NCBI GenBank assembly: GCA_021161775.1
Contig: JAGGZY010000022.1
Coordinates: 1-41,872 of the forward strand
Direction: 5' to 3'
DNA from: Dehalococcoidales bacterium
Lineage (GTDB): Bacteria; Chloroflexota; Dehalococcoidia; Dehalococcoidales; UBA5760
DNA: 41,872 nucleotides
Positions 7,408 to 14,237 of the stretch are shown here, in pieces; the stretch's first letter is position 1, and each line of letters begins with the position of its first letter. A program made the position numbers and the translations under genes. The notes under the pieces were generated by a model. It was not told the origin of the DNA. It ran no database searches and was given only the letters and a program-made list of their open reading frames with translations.

Positions 7408-8466
7408 GTGGGTCATCAGAAAAGGATTGGTATTCTAACTGGGGGAGGAGACTGCCCCGGTCTTAATGCGGCTATCAGGGCGGTTGTGCAAACGGCAATC
7501 CCGATGGGGTATGAGGTAATTGGGATTCGTAATGCCTGGGAAGGCTTCATTAATAATGAGAATGAGATACTGGACAGCAATAATACCACTGGAATTATTG
7601 AAAGAGGAGGGACTATTCTGGGAACCTCTCGTGTTAGCCCCTTCAGAATTGAAGGGGGACCGCAACAGGTTGGTGATGGGTTTAATAAGCTGGGTCTAGA
7701 GGCACTGGTGGTTCTCGGCGGGGAGGGCACCCTGAGTTTAACCAGCCGATTAGCTGATATGGGACTTTCCATAGTAGGTATCCCGAAAACCATCGATAAT
7801 GATGTCCGAGAGACTGATTACACCATCGGGTTTCAGACTGCTGTCCAGATTGCTGCTGATGCCCTGGATAGGCTTCGCTCCACAGCGGAAAGCCACCATC
7901 GGGTAATGCTTCTTGAGGTGATGGGACGTCAGGCAGGCTGGATTGCTACCTACGCTGGGATGGCTAACGGGGCGGATGCTATCCTGATTCCTGAGGTTCC
8001 TCTGGATGAGGGGAAGATTGAGGAACTTTGTCAGATGTTAGAGGCAAGAAAGCGGCGGGGGAGAAATTTCAGTATTATCGTGGTGGCTGAAGGAACTAAA
8101 TGGGAAGATAAGCCAGTGCTGAGGAGAGGTGTTGATATAACTCAGCAGGGAGAAACATATAGAATAGAAGGTCTGGGGGGAATAGCCAGGATTCTGGGGG
8201 AGGTTATTGGGAGGAGAACTGGGCTAGAGACCAGAGTCTCCTCTCTGGACTACATACAGCGGGGTGGAACCCCAGTGGCTTACGATCGGAATCTGGCGAT
8301 AGCCTTCGGGGTAAGGGCTACTGAACTAGTTAAACAGAAAAGGTATGGGGAGATGGTGGCACTGAAAGGGAAGGCTATTACTAGCGTCCCGTTGTCGAAG
8401 GTGGCTAATGGGGTAAAGACAGTAGATATGAATATCTATGAAGTAGCCGCCAGATTTTTTGGTTAG
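7408..8466 (+). CDS. pfkA: 6-phosphofructokinase (group III type, probably ATP-dependent)
   Basis: The enzyme phosphorylates fructose 6-phosphate to fructose 1,6-bisphosphate in glycolysis. I chose GTG 7408, giving 352 residues, because AGGAGG lies 6 bp upstream; the longer ORF-track start at 7345 adds an unconserved 21-residue leader. Visible motifs are GILTGGGDCPGLNAAIR at the N-terminus, GGEGT (104-108), the catalytic PKTIDND (126-132) and MGRQAGW. Gly at the position of E. coli Gly104 favours ATP over pyrophosphate, while Lys in PKTIDND is common to PPi and group III enzymes. The GGEGT/PKTIDND pair matches the group III ATP enzymes known from actinomycetes. The aldolase gene follows after 10 bp, so consecutive glycolytic steps are co-expressed. 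Confidence 0.9.
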   Translation: MGHQKRIGILTGGGDCPGLNAAIRAVVQTAIPMGYEVIGIRNAWEGFINNENEILDSNNTTGIIERGGTILGTSRVSPFRIEGGPQQVGDGFNKLGLEALVVLGGEGTLSLTSRLADMGLSIVGIPKTIDNDVRETDYTIGFQTAVQIAADALDRLRSTAESHHRVMLLEVMGRQAGWIATYAGMANGADAILIPEVPLDEGKIEELCQMLEARKRRGRNFSIIVVAEGTKWEDKPVLRRGVDITQQGETYRIEGLGGIARILGEVIGRRTGLETRVSSLDYIQRGGTPVAYDRNLAIAFGVRATELVKQKRYGEMVALKGKAITSVPLSKVANGVKTVDMNIYEVAARFFG

Positions 8467-8476
8467 GAGATAACTA

Positions 8477-9322
8477 GTGGAACAGGAATTAACCGAACGC
8501 CAAAACCGGATTGTCCCCGGGGGAAGGGCAATGATATTAGCCTATGACCATGGTTTGGAGCATGGTCCCCGTGATTTTATAGCCAACCCCCTAAGCAGTA
8601 ATCTGGAGTATATTCTGGACATAGCTGGGCGAGGGGGATTTACCGGGATAGTATTGCATGCCGGACTGGCTGAAAAATACCAATCCCAGATTCAGAGCTC
8701 CGGGGTCCCCCTGATTCTCAAGCTGAACGGGACATCAGAACTTTATACCGAGGGAGACCCTTATTCCCCCCAGCTCTATTCGGTAGAGGATGCTTTGGCA
8801 CTGGGGGCAGCGGCGGTGGGATATACTGCCTATTCGGGGTCAAAATATGAGGCTCAGATGCATCGCGAATTCGCTAAGATAATCAGGGAAGCCCATAATA
8901 AAGGACTCCCGGTAATCGGCTGGATGTATCCCCGAGGTAAGTCCCTGTTTAATGAAAAATCGTCTTCAAAGACCCTGAAGATAGCTCAGGAAGAGCAACG
9001 AAAAACCGGTTTAGCTATTGATGAAGCCCCGTCGGTGGTTGCCTATGGAGCCAGAATAGGAATGGAGTTAGGTGCCGATGTGGTCAAGATTAAATACACC
9101 GGCAGTCAGGAGAGCTTCCGGCGGGTAGTCCACTCCGCTTTTCCCACCAGGGTGGTTATGTCCGGGGGACCAGCGACCAATACCGATGAGGAATTCCTCT
9201 ACCGGGTAAGGGATATCTTAGTCGCTGGGGCGGCTGGGGTAGCGGTAGGCAGAAATGTCTGGCAACGGAGTGACCCGCTGATTATCTGTCAGCAGCTACA
9301 TCATATTATCTTTGGTGATTAA
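8477..9322 (+). CDS. Class I fructose-bisphosphate aldolase, archaeal (DhnA/FbaB) type
   Basis: This 281-residue protein belongs to the archaeal-type class I aldolases (DhnA family), which cleave fructose 1,6-bisphosphate through a Schiff base with lysine. Asp24 lies in ILAYDHGLEHGP, and the probable Schiff-base lysine lies in DVVKIKYTG (Lys204 or Lys206). The phosphate-binding motifs VMSGGP and AGVAVGRNVWQ are in the C-terminal half. The GTG start is served by AGGAG overlapping the pfkA stop codon. The close spacing to pfkA suggests one transcript. Close paralogues make other products (for example 2-amino-3,7-dideoxy-heptulosonate synthase), but the pfkA context supports the glycolytic or gluconeogenic role. 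Confidence 0.85.
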   Translation: MEQELTERQNRIVPGGRAMILAYDHGLEHGPRDFIANPLSSNLEYILDIAGRGGFTGIVLHAGLAEKYQSQIQSSGVPLILKLNGTSELYTEGDPYSPQLYSVEDALALGAAAVGYTAYSGSKYEAQMHREFAKIIREAHNKGLPVIGWMYPRGKSLFNEKSSSKTLKIAQEEQRKTGLAIDEAPSVVAYGARIGMELGADVVKIKYTGSQESFRRVVHSAFPTRVVMSGGPATNTDEEFLYRVRDILVAGAAGVAVGRNVWQRSDPLIICQQLHHIIFGD

Positions 9323-9353
9323 TCAGTATATTGGGTGGGGGGATAAGGAAGGA

Positions 9354-9385
9354 TTGACAGCTGGTAGAAGGTGTAATAATATAAT
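9354..9385 (+). promoter_or_regulatory. Strong predicted promoter of the mod operon leader
   Basis: Perfect TTGACA (9354-9359) is followed by TAATAT after 17 bp (9377-9382), overlapping a perfect TATAAT (9380-9385) at 20 bp. Transcription from about 9390 would leave a leader of roughly 225 nt. Confidence 0.65.
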
Positions 9386-9394
9386 AGCAAATTA

Positions 9395-9505
9395 AAGATG
9401 TTTCCCGAGCCTGTTCTTCTAAAGGGATTGCCAATGAAGACTGGCCGTTAGGGTATCGTTAGAAATGATGATGCCTCCTGTGTTTGGAAAGGGGAGCCGT
9501 ATTAA
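9395..9505 (+). ncRNA. Molybdenum cofactor (Moco) riboswitch
   Basis: The leader contains GGGATTGCCA (9424-9433) and then GCCTCCTGTGTTTGGAAAGG (9473-9492), closely matching the conserved core of the moco RNA motif as remembered from the E. coli moaA leader. A short AU-rich hairpin (ATCGTT-AGAA-AATGAT type, 9454-9470) separates the two and resembles stem P3; its presence argues for the molybdenum rather than the tungsten (Tuco) variant. It lies upstream of a molybdate-type ABC transporter, a known regulon for this class. A terminator follows, so cofactor binding would be expected to stop transcription. The outer boundaries are approximate. Confidence 0.75.
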
Positions 9506-9521
9506 AAGTAATCGAGTTCTT

Positions 9522-9549
9522 AGGCACCTCTTTGAGGTGTCTATTTTTT
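9522..9549 (+). terminator. Intrinsic terminator of the riboswitch expression platform
   Basis: AGGCACCTC-TTT-GAGGTGTCT forms a 9-bp stem (one G-U pair) with a 3-nt loop, followed at once by ATTTTTT. It lies between the aptamer and the modA RBS, so it is an attenuator rather than the end of a gene. Confidence 0.85.
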
Positions 9550-9560
9550 GTGTAGATGTT

Positions 9561-9609
9561 CCTCCTTGAAGTGGAGCTCTTGCTTACTCAGGTAATTTTT
9601 TTAAGGAGG
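9561..9609 (+). promoter_or_regulatory. Possible anti-Shine-Dalgarno element and modA RBS
   Basis: CCTCCTT (9561-9567) is perfectly complementary to the modA Shine-Dalgarno AAGGAGG (9603-9609), 35 nt downstream. Pairing would hide the RBS in messages that read past the terminator. The complementarity is seen directly; function is inference. Confidence 0.35.
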
Positions 9610-9616
9610 TACTGAT

Positions 9617-10411
9617 TTGAAGAAGAGAATAATTTCTCTAGTCGGTGTTCTGGCGGTGGTTATCTCCCTGGTGGTGGGGGTAGTGGGGTGTGCTTCCCAG
9701 CCCCATCAGGAAACATCGATTATGGTCTACTGTGGGGCAGGAATGAAAAAACCAATGGATGAGATTGGTGAGCTGTTCCAGCAGCAATACGGCACTGAGG
9801 TTCAGTATAATTACGCTGGTTCTGATACCCTGTTAAGTCAGATGGAGCTTACCAGGAAGGGCGATGTCTATATACCCGGTGCTACGATGTATATTGATAA
9901 GGCTAGAGAGAAGGGACTTATCGATTATGAGCAACGGGTAGCTTATCATATACCGGTGATCGCGGTTCCGGAAGGAAATCCAGCTAATATAACCTGTTTG
10001 GATGGCCTTACCAAGCCCGGGGTAAAGGTTATTCTGGGGGATGCCAAGGTGGCGGCATGCGGCAAAATGGCTAAGAAGATACTGGAGAAAAAGGGAATTT
10101 TTGATGCTGTGGAGCCGAATGTTGTTGCTTACCGCGACACAGCAAGTAAGCTGGTGGTTGATATGTGTATGGGAACTGCTGAGGTAACCATAAATTGGCA
10201 GGCTTCATTTGTCGGGACCGAGGATAAAACGGATCTCATTGAGATACCCCGGGAGCAGAATATCATCAAGATAATCCCGATAGGCACGACTACCTTTTCC
10301 GAGCGCCAGAAGGTGGCGAAAGAGTTTGTTGATTTCTGTGCCTCTGACCAGGGAAAGGCTATCTTCAATAAGCATGGCTTTACTGCCTATCCCAGCCCTA
10401 AGTATGAATAA
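9617..10411 (+). CDS. modA: Molybdate/tungstate ABC transporter substrate-binding lipoprotein
   Basis: This 264-residue protein is the extracytoplasmic binding component that captures molybdate or tungstate. It begins with a lipoprotein signal: KKR, a hydrophobic stretch, and a lipobox VVGC with the lipidated Cys25. The ModA fold is shown by IMVYCGAGMKKPMDEIGELF, YAGSDTLLSQMELTRKGDVY and a C-terminal FVDFCASDQGKAIFNKHGF. The TTG start is 7 bp after AAGGAGG. It heads modA-modB-modC behind a Moco riboswitch, which supports molybdate as substrate; sequence alone cannot distinguish tungstate (WtpA/TupA-type). Confidence 0.85.
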   Translation: MKKRIISLVGVLAVVISLVVGVVGCASQPHQETSIMVYCGAGMKKPMDEIGELFQQQYGTEVQYNYAGSDTLLSQMELTRKGDVYIPGATMYIDKAREKGLIDYEQRVAYHIPVIAVPEGNPANITCLDGLTKPGVKVILGDAKVAACGKMAKKILEKKGIFDAVEPNVVAYRDTASKLVVDMCMGTAEVTINWQASFVGTEDKTDLIEIPREQNIIKIIPIGTTTFSERQKVAKEFVDFCASDQGKAIFNKHGFTAYPSPKYE

Positions 10412-10427
10412 CTATGTCTGGACATAG
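10412..10427 (+). repeat. Inverted repeat between modA and modB
   Basis: CTATGTC-TG-GACATAG is a perfect 7-bp inverted repeat starting at the base after the modA stop codon. There is no T-run, so it is not an intrinsic terminator. It could protect the 3' end of modA mRNA and favour the binding protein over the permease (inference). Confidence 0.5.
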
Positions 10428-10465
10428 CCGGGACAGACCTGGCAGATAGCGGGGTAGATAGATAC

Positions 10466-11275
10466 ATGTTACATGGGTTTAGTAAACCGAGGGGAACAAG
10501 ATTTAGAGTTATTACGCTGGGTTTTGGTGTTGCGCTGGCTATCTTTATCATATCCGTGCTCATCGGCGTGATTACCCACACTACGCCGCTGGCTTTTGTT
10601 CATAGCCTGGCCTCTAAAGAGATACACTTTGCCATCGGCTTGAGTTTAGTAACATCGGTTATCTCTACTATTTGGTGTATTGTGGTCGCTGTGCCGGCAG
10701 CATATTCCCTGGCTAGGGGTAATTTCCGCGGCAAGAGTTTGCTTAATGCGATACTGGATATGCCGCTGGCACTCCCTCCTCTGGTAGCTGGGGTTGGTTT
10801 ACTGATACTATTTGGGACAACAGCCTTTGGTAGTGAACTCGCTAAAGTCGGACTGGCATTTGTTTTCACTCCCAAAGGTATCGTTCTCGCCCAGTTCTTC
10901 GTGAATGTGCCATTTATGTTCCGGATAATGAGATCTACATTTCAGGGGATAAATCCCCGGTATGAATATGTGGCGCAGACACTGGGTTGCACTGAAGCGC
11001 AGACCTTCTGGCGGGTAACTATGCCGATGTCGAAGAATGGCTTGATGGCGGGGTCGATTATTACCTGGTGTAGAGGGATAGGTGAGTTTGGGGCAGCACT
11101 GATGGTGGCTGGAGCTACCAGAATGAAAACAGAGACTCTGCCCATCTTGCTATACCTGAATATGTCCTGTGGTGAATTGCCGTTAGCTATCGCCGCAGCG
11201 ACTATTCTGATTATCATATCGCTGGTATCGCTGTTTATCTTTGAAAAGTTTGGTGGTGCGGCTCGGGTATTCTAA
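10466..11275 (+). CDS. modB: Molybdate/tungstate ABC transporter permease
   Basis: This 269-residue membrane protein has about five to six hydrophobic helices and the permease EAA loop, YVAQTLGCTEAQTFWRVTMPM, which contacts the ATPase. The segment MPLALPPLVAGVGLLILFG is typical of ModB/WtpB-type permeases. It transports the oxyanion across the cytoplasmic membrane with ModA and ModC. The ATG start has only a weak upstream GGGG, consistent with lower expression than modA. A 54-bp gap with a hairpin separates it from modA, and modC follows after 10 bp. Confidence 0.88.
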   Translation: MLHGFSKPRGTRFRVITLGFGVALAIFIISVLIGVITHTTPLAFVHSLASKEIHFAIGLSLVTSVISTIWCIVVAVPAAYSLARGNFRGKSLLNAILDMPLALPPLVAGVGLLILFGTTAFGSELAKVGLAFVFTPKGIVLAQFFVNVPFMFRIMRSTFQGINPRYEYVAQTLGCTEAQTFWRVTMPMSKNGLMAGSIITWCRGIGEFGAALMVAGATRMKTETLPILLYLNMSCGELPLAIAAATILIIISLVSLFIFEKFGGAARVF

Positions 11276-11285
11276 GGGAATCAGA

Positions 11286-12332
11286 ATGATTAAAATCGAG
11301 CATATATCCAAGGATTTGGGGGAGTTTTTTCTTAAGGATGTGTCCCTTGATATCAACGATGGCGAGTATTTTATGCTATTGGGGCCCACCGGAGCCGGAA
11401 AAACAATTCTGCTGGAGACAATCGCTGGTATCTACCATCCCGACAAGGGTAGGATTATCCTCAACGGACGCGATATCACTAACCTCCCGCCGCGGGGCAG
11501 AAATATCGGTATGGTCTATCAGGACTATATGTTGTTTCCCTACCTGACGGTGGAAAAGAATATCCGATTTGGGCTAAGGTCAAAGAAGATTGCTGAAGCA
11601 GAGGTCAGCCGCCGGGTCGATGAACTGGCTAGTCTGCTGGGTATCTCCCATCTGCTCCATCGCTATTCGGGAACTATGAGTGGTGGTGAACAACAACGAG
11701 TGGCTATCGCCCGTGCCTTAATCATGGAGCCGGAGATATTACTCTTGGATGAGCCATTAAGCGCCCTGGATAATGAAACCAGGGGCCGATTGCGGGAAGA
11801 GCTGCGCAAAATTCATTCCCTGACCCAAACTACCATGATTCATGTTACCCATAGCTTTGACGAAGCCTTCATGCTGGGTAATCAGATGGCGATAATGAAT
11901 CAAGGGGGGGTTGTCCAGGTAGGTGAGCCCAGTGAGGTGTTCAGAAAACCCAATTCTAGATTCGCTGCTGACTTTCTGGGGGTCACTAACCTATTTCGAG
12001 GAGAAGCCACCATTGAAAATGGTATTTCCTATATCAGTGTAAATGGGGTAAAAATGGTATCCTCAATTCCCAAGTCAGGACCAGTTTATGTTTCAATCAG
12101 GCCTGAAGACATCCTCGTCTCCCTTAAACCAATTGACTCCAGTGCCCGGAATTCCTTTGCTGGCAACATTGAGGGTATTGCTGATAATGGGGTTGTCATC
12201 AAGGTTACGGTAAATGTCGGGGTTCCCTTTATTGTGGTAATTACCCGGCGTTCGTTTGACGATTTGCATCTGGAAAATGGTATGTTGGTATATATAACCT
12301 TTAAGGCATCAGCCGTCCATATCTTTAGCTAG
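11286..12332 (+). CDS. modC: Molybdate/tungstate ABC transporter ATP-binding protein
   Basis: The ATPase drives molybdate or tungstate import. The 348-residue protein has Walker A GPTGAGKT (33-40), signature MSGGEQQRVAIARAL (131-145), Walker B ILLLDEP (151-157), a switch His in MIHVTHSFDEA, and a C-terminal TOBE-like oxyanion-sensing domain from about residue 235. I chose ATG 11286, 8 bp after AAGGGA, over the ORF-track start at 11241, which would overlap modB by 35 bp. It is the last gene of the operon; a tRNA promoter begins 6 bp after its stop. Confidence 0.9.
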   Translation: MIKIEHISKDLGEFFLKDVSLDINDGEYFMLLGPTGAGKTILLETIAGIYHPDKGRIILNGRDITNLPPRGRNIGMVYQDYMLFPYLTVEKNIRFGLRSKKIAEAEVSRRVDELASLLGISHLLHRYSGTMSGGEQQRVAIARALIMEPEILLLDEPLSALDNETRGRLREELRKIHSLTQTTMIHVTHSFDEAFMLGNQMAIMNQGGVVQVGEPSEVFRKPNSRFAADFLGVTNLFRGEATIENGISYISVNGVKMVSSIPKSGPVYVSIRPEDILVSLKPIDSSARNSFAGNIEGIADNGVVIKVTVNVGVPFIVVITRRSFDDLHLENGMLVYITFKASAVHIFS

Positions 12333-12337
12333 TCGGA

Positions 12338-12367
12338 TTGACAGTCTTACCTGAATTATGCTATATT
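12338..12367 (+). promoter_or_regulatory. Promoter of the tRNA gene
   Basis: Perfect TTGACA (12338-12343) and TATATT (12362-12367) are separated by 18 bp; the tRNA begins 11 bp after the -10. Confidence 0.7.
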
Positions 12368-12378
12368 TTCTGCCTGAT

Positions 12379-12450
12379 GGCAACGTAGCTCAGTGGCAGA
12401 GCAGGGGACTCATAAGCCCTTGGTCGCTGGTTCAAATCCAGCCGTTGCCA
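12379..12450 (+). tRNA. tRNA with CAU anticodon, probably elongator tRNA-Met (or tRNA-Ile2)
   Basis: The 72-nt cloverleaf folds clearly: acceptor GGCAACG/CGTTGCC, D arm GCTC-AGTGGCA-GAGC, anticodon loop CTCATAA (anticodon CAT), and T arm GCTGG-TTCAAAT-CCAGC. A normal G1-C72 pair rules against the initiator tRNA, which usually has a mismatch there. The lowest anticodon-stem position is an A-G mismatch. CCA is not encoded (the discriminator A is followed by CTA). A CAU tRNA modified to lysidine would read Ile AUA, which cannot be told from sequence alone. It has its own promoter. Confidence 0.9.
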
Positions 12451-12517
12451 CTAATTTTGGTTTAGATATTTCTTTATTGTACCGTAATAGTTATCTTTCA
12501 TCCCTCCTTTGAGATTA

Positions 12518-12547
12518 TTGACAGGGGTTATCGGTTGAGAGTATAAA
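12518..12547 (+). promoter_or_regulatory. Predicted promoter of the small lipoprotein gene
   Basis: Perfect TTGACA (12518-12523) and TATAAA (12542-12547) are separated by 18 bp, 23 bp before the ATG. Confidence 0.65.
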
Positions 12548-12570
12548 GGGTTAGTCTTAGGGGAGTAACT

Positions 12571-12954
12571 ATGGGTAAGGTGACTCGTCGGCTTTTAGTT
12601 ACGGCTCTGTCTCTGGTGGTGGTGTTTATGGTGGGGTGTTTTGTGCCGATTTCCTATGAGAGGACAAAGACGGCTATATCCCCGGGGGAGGTTTTTCGGA
12701 TAAGCATTAATGTAGCCGAGGATGAGGTTCTGCAGGGTAGTTGGGTTGCTGATGAGGACATTGTTGGCTCTTATATCCGCCCCGATAGCACCAAGCTGTC
12801 CTGGACATTGCCATCTACGGAGCATACTTTTCTTATTAGGGGCGAGGGAAATTCCGGCTCGTATGTTTTCTATTTCCGTAATTCGGGGGACGAAGCGGGT
12901 ATCCTAAAGTTTCGCTACCGGATTAGGCAAGCGGTGGAGAACAACCAGCCATAG
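12571..12954 (+). CDS. Small secreted lipoprotein of unknown function, beta-sandwich-like
   Basis: I do not recognise this 127-residue protein's family with confidence. It has a basic start (KVTRR), a hydrophobic segment and a lipobox MVGC with Cys23, so it is a predicted lipoprotein anchored outside the membrane. The mature part of about 105 residues has alternating beta-type segments, and GSYVFYFRNSGDEAGILKFRYRI resembles the GOLD/emp24-like sandwich (weak resemblance). It has its own promoter and an RBS GGGGAG 5 bp before the ATG, and appears monocistronic between the tRNA and the dUTPase-like gene. Confidence 0.7.
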   Translation: MGKVTRRLLVTALSLVVVFMVGCFVPISYERTKTAISPGEVFRISINVAEDEVLQGSWVADEDIVGSYIRPDSTKLSWTLPSTEHTFLIRGEGNSGSYVFYFRNSGDEAGILKFRYRIRQAVENNQP

Positions 12955-13042
12955 ATATAATATCAGTGACCTTTCCTCAATATGGTAGTGGTAGGGATTT
13001 CTGACTGTTGTTTAGGGCTATCTCGGCACTGCAGGATTACCA

Positions 13043-13051
13043 TGGTATAAT
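13043..13051 (+). promoter_or_regulatory. Extended -10 promoter of the dUTPase-like gene
   Basis: TGGTATAAT is a perfect extended -10 element (TG-N-TATAAT) about 30 bp before the start codon; no good -35 is visible. Confidence 0.5.
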
Positions 13052-13079
13052 TGTATAGCCGGCGGGAGAATTATTGGTA

Positions 13080-13595
13080 ATGTCAGTCGTTTTATCTAAG
13101 GATGATATCTATCGGTTATTGGAACGGGAGCTACCTCTGGTGGAAGGCTATATTAGCCTTGAGGAGCAGGTGCAATCTAATGGGGTTGACCTGACTATTG
13201 GTGAGATAGCATTGCTTCAGTCGTCGGGCAAGATAACGGTTAGTAATGCTGAGCGGCGGTTGCCTGATTTAGCCCCCCTGGTGTTTGACGGGCTGGGCTT
13301 TATTGACCTGATGCCAGGGAGTTACCTTATTACCTATAATGAGATTGTCCATCTGCCTCGGGATATTATGGCCTTGGGCACTCCCCGCTCAAGTTTGCTT
13401 CGCTGCGGGGTTACGGTGCATACGGCGGTGTGGGATGCTGGGTATAGCGGTCGCTCTCAATCCCTGATGGTAGTCGGTAACCCCCAGGGGTTTCGTTTGC
13501 AGAAGAATGCCAGGGTTATGCAGCTCGTTTTTTTACGTTTAACCGGGGAAACCGAAGGCTATCAGGGAATCTATCAGCACGAGAATATTGATTAA
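13080..13595 (+). CDS. dUTPase/dCTP deaminase superfamily protein
   Basis: The 171-residue protein has the trimeric dUTPase/dCTP-deaminase fold. Motifs seen are QSNGVDLTIGE, LPRDIMALGTPRSSLLRCGV and WDAGYSGRSQSLMVVGNPQGF. The first corresponds to the strand after the substrate helix, the second to the RSS motif and the third to the region around the catalytic site. Where dCTP deaminases have a catalytic Glu (LEF or LEL), this protein has SLMVV, so dUTP hydrolysis or another nucleotide activity is more likely than deamination (inference). I prefer ATG 13080; TTG 13074 is closer to the GGGAG RBS and is possible. It is monocistronic, before the ribosomal superoperon. Confidence 0.7.
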   Translation: MSVVLSKDDIYRLLERELPLVEGYISLEEQVQSNGVDLTIGEIALLQSSGKITVSNAERRLPDLAPLVFDGLGFIDLMPGSYLITYNEIVHLPRDIMALGTPRSSLLRCGVTVHTAVWDAGYSGRSQSLMVVGNPQGFRLQKNARVMQLVFLRLTGETEGYQGIYQHENID

Positions 13596-13640
13596 TCCTA
13601 GCCCCGCTCTGTGGCGGATAAAGCCTTACTGGTTGTTCTG

Positions 13641-13669
13641 TTGACATTCAATCGCTAGCTGTGTTAGAC
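13641..13669 (+). promoter_or_regulatory. Predicted main promoter of the ribosomal superoperon
   Basis: Perfect TTGACA (13641-13646) is followed after 17 bp by TTAGAC (13664-13669), or TAGACT at 18 bp. It lies about 120 bp upstream of rpsL, leaving a structured leader. Confidence 0.6.
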
Positions 13670-13689
13670 TTAGTCGTCAGTGGACATTA

Positions 13690-13764
13690 TCACTGAGTTG
13701 GTGATAGATTAGGCTTCGAACTTTTAGTGTTGGTATCTAGATGGATGAGCCTCGGCTCATCCAT
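13690..13764 (+). promoter_or_regulatory. Structured leader of the str operon: two hairpins
   Basis: Two inverted repeats lie between the promoter and rpsL. The first is TATCAC-N7-GTGATA (13690-13708). The second is a perfect 10-bp hairpin ATGGATGAGC-CTCG-GCTCATCCAT (13741-13764), with no T-run, 27 bp before the TTG start. Such a leader could bind a ribosomal protein for feedback control; this is inference. Confidence 0.45.
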
Positions 13765-13791
13765 TAAAATTGTGGGGAGAGGGAAAAGACC

Positions 13792-14223
13792 TTGCCAACG
13801 GTTAATCAATTAGTCCGTAAAGGGCGGAAGAAGACGGCTCGAAAAGCCAAGGCGCCGGCATTGCGTCTTAACTATAATACCTTGAAGAACAAAAAGGTGG
13901 AGGTGAGTGGGTCTCCCCAGAAGCGAGGGGTTTGCATCTATGTTAAGACAGCTACCCCCAAAAAACCTAACTCAGCACTGCGGAAGATAGCTAAGGTGAG
14001 GCTGACTAACGGGATGGAGGTGCTGGCTTATATCCCCGGTGAAGGACATGACTTACAGGAACACTCGGTGGTGCTGATTCGGGGTGGTCGAGTGAGGGAT
14101 TTACCCGGGGTTCGTTATCATATTATCCGGGGGACATTGGATACCACTGGAGTAGTTAATCGCCATCAGGGTCGTAGTAAGTATGGCAGCAAGCGAGCTA
14201 AGGGAACGGTGGGGGTTACCTAG
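13792..14223 (+). CDS. rpsL: 30S ribosomal protein S12
   Basis: S12 is a decoding-centre protein of the small subunit. The sequence [32 protein letters not shown] and [17 protein letters not shown] is unmistakable. At 143 residues it has the insertion before SPQKRGVC that is usual outside proteobacteria. Residue Arg102 in [13 protein letters not shown] stands where E. coli has Lys87, a position at which Lys-to-Arg change gives streptomycin resistance in several bacteria. The start is TTG, preceded by a purine-rich GGGGAGAGGG. It is the first gene of the superoperon. Confidence 0.98.
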   Translation: MPTVNQLVRKGRKKTARKAKAPALRLNYNTLKNKKVEVSGSPQKRGVCIYVKTATPKKPNSALRKIAKVRLTNGMEVLAYIPGEGHDLQEHSVVLIRGGRVRDLPGVRYHIIRGTLDTTGVVNRHQGRSKYGSKRAKGTVGVT

Positions 14224-14237
14224 GTTAAGGAGGCAAG

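Noticed and set aside
13741-13764. Intrinsic terminator upstream of rpsL
   Set aside because: The hairpin is strong but is followed by TAAAATTGTGG rather than a T-run, so termination is unlikely.
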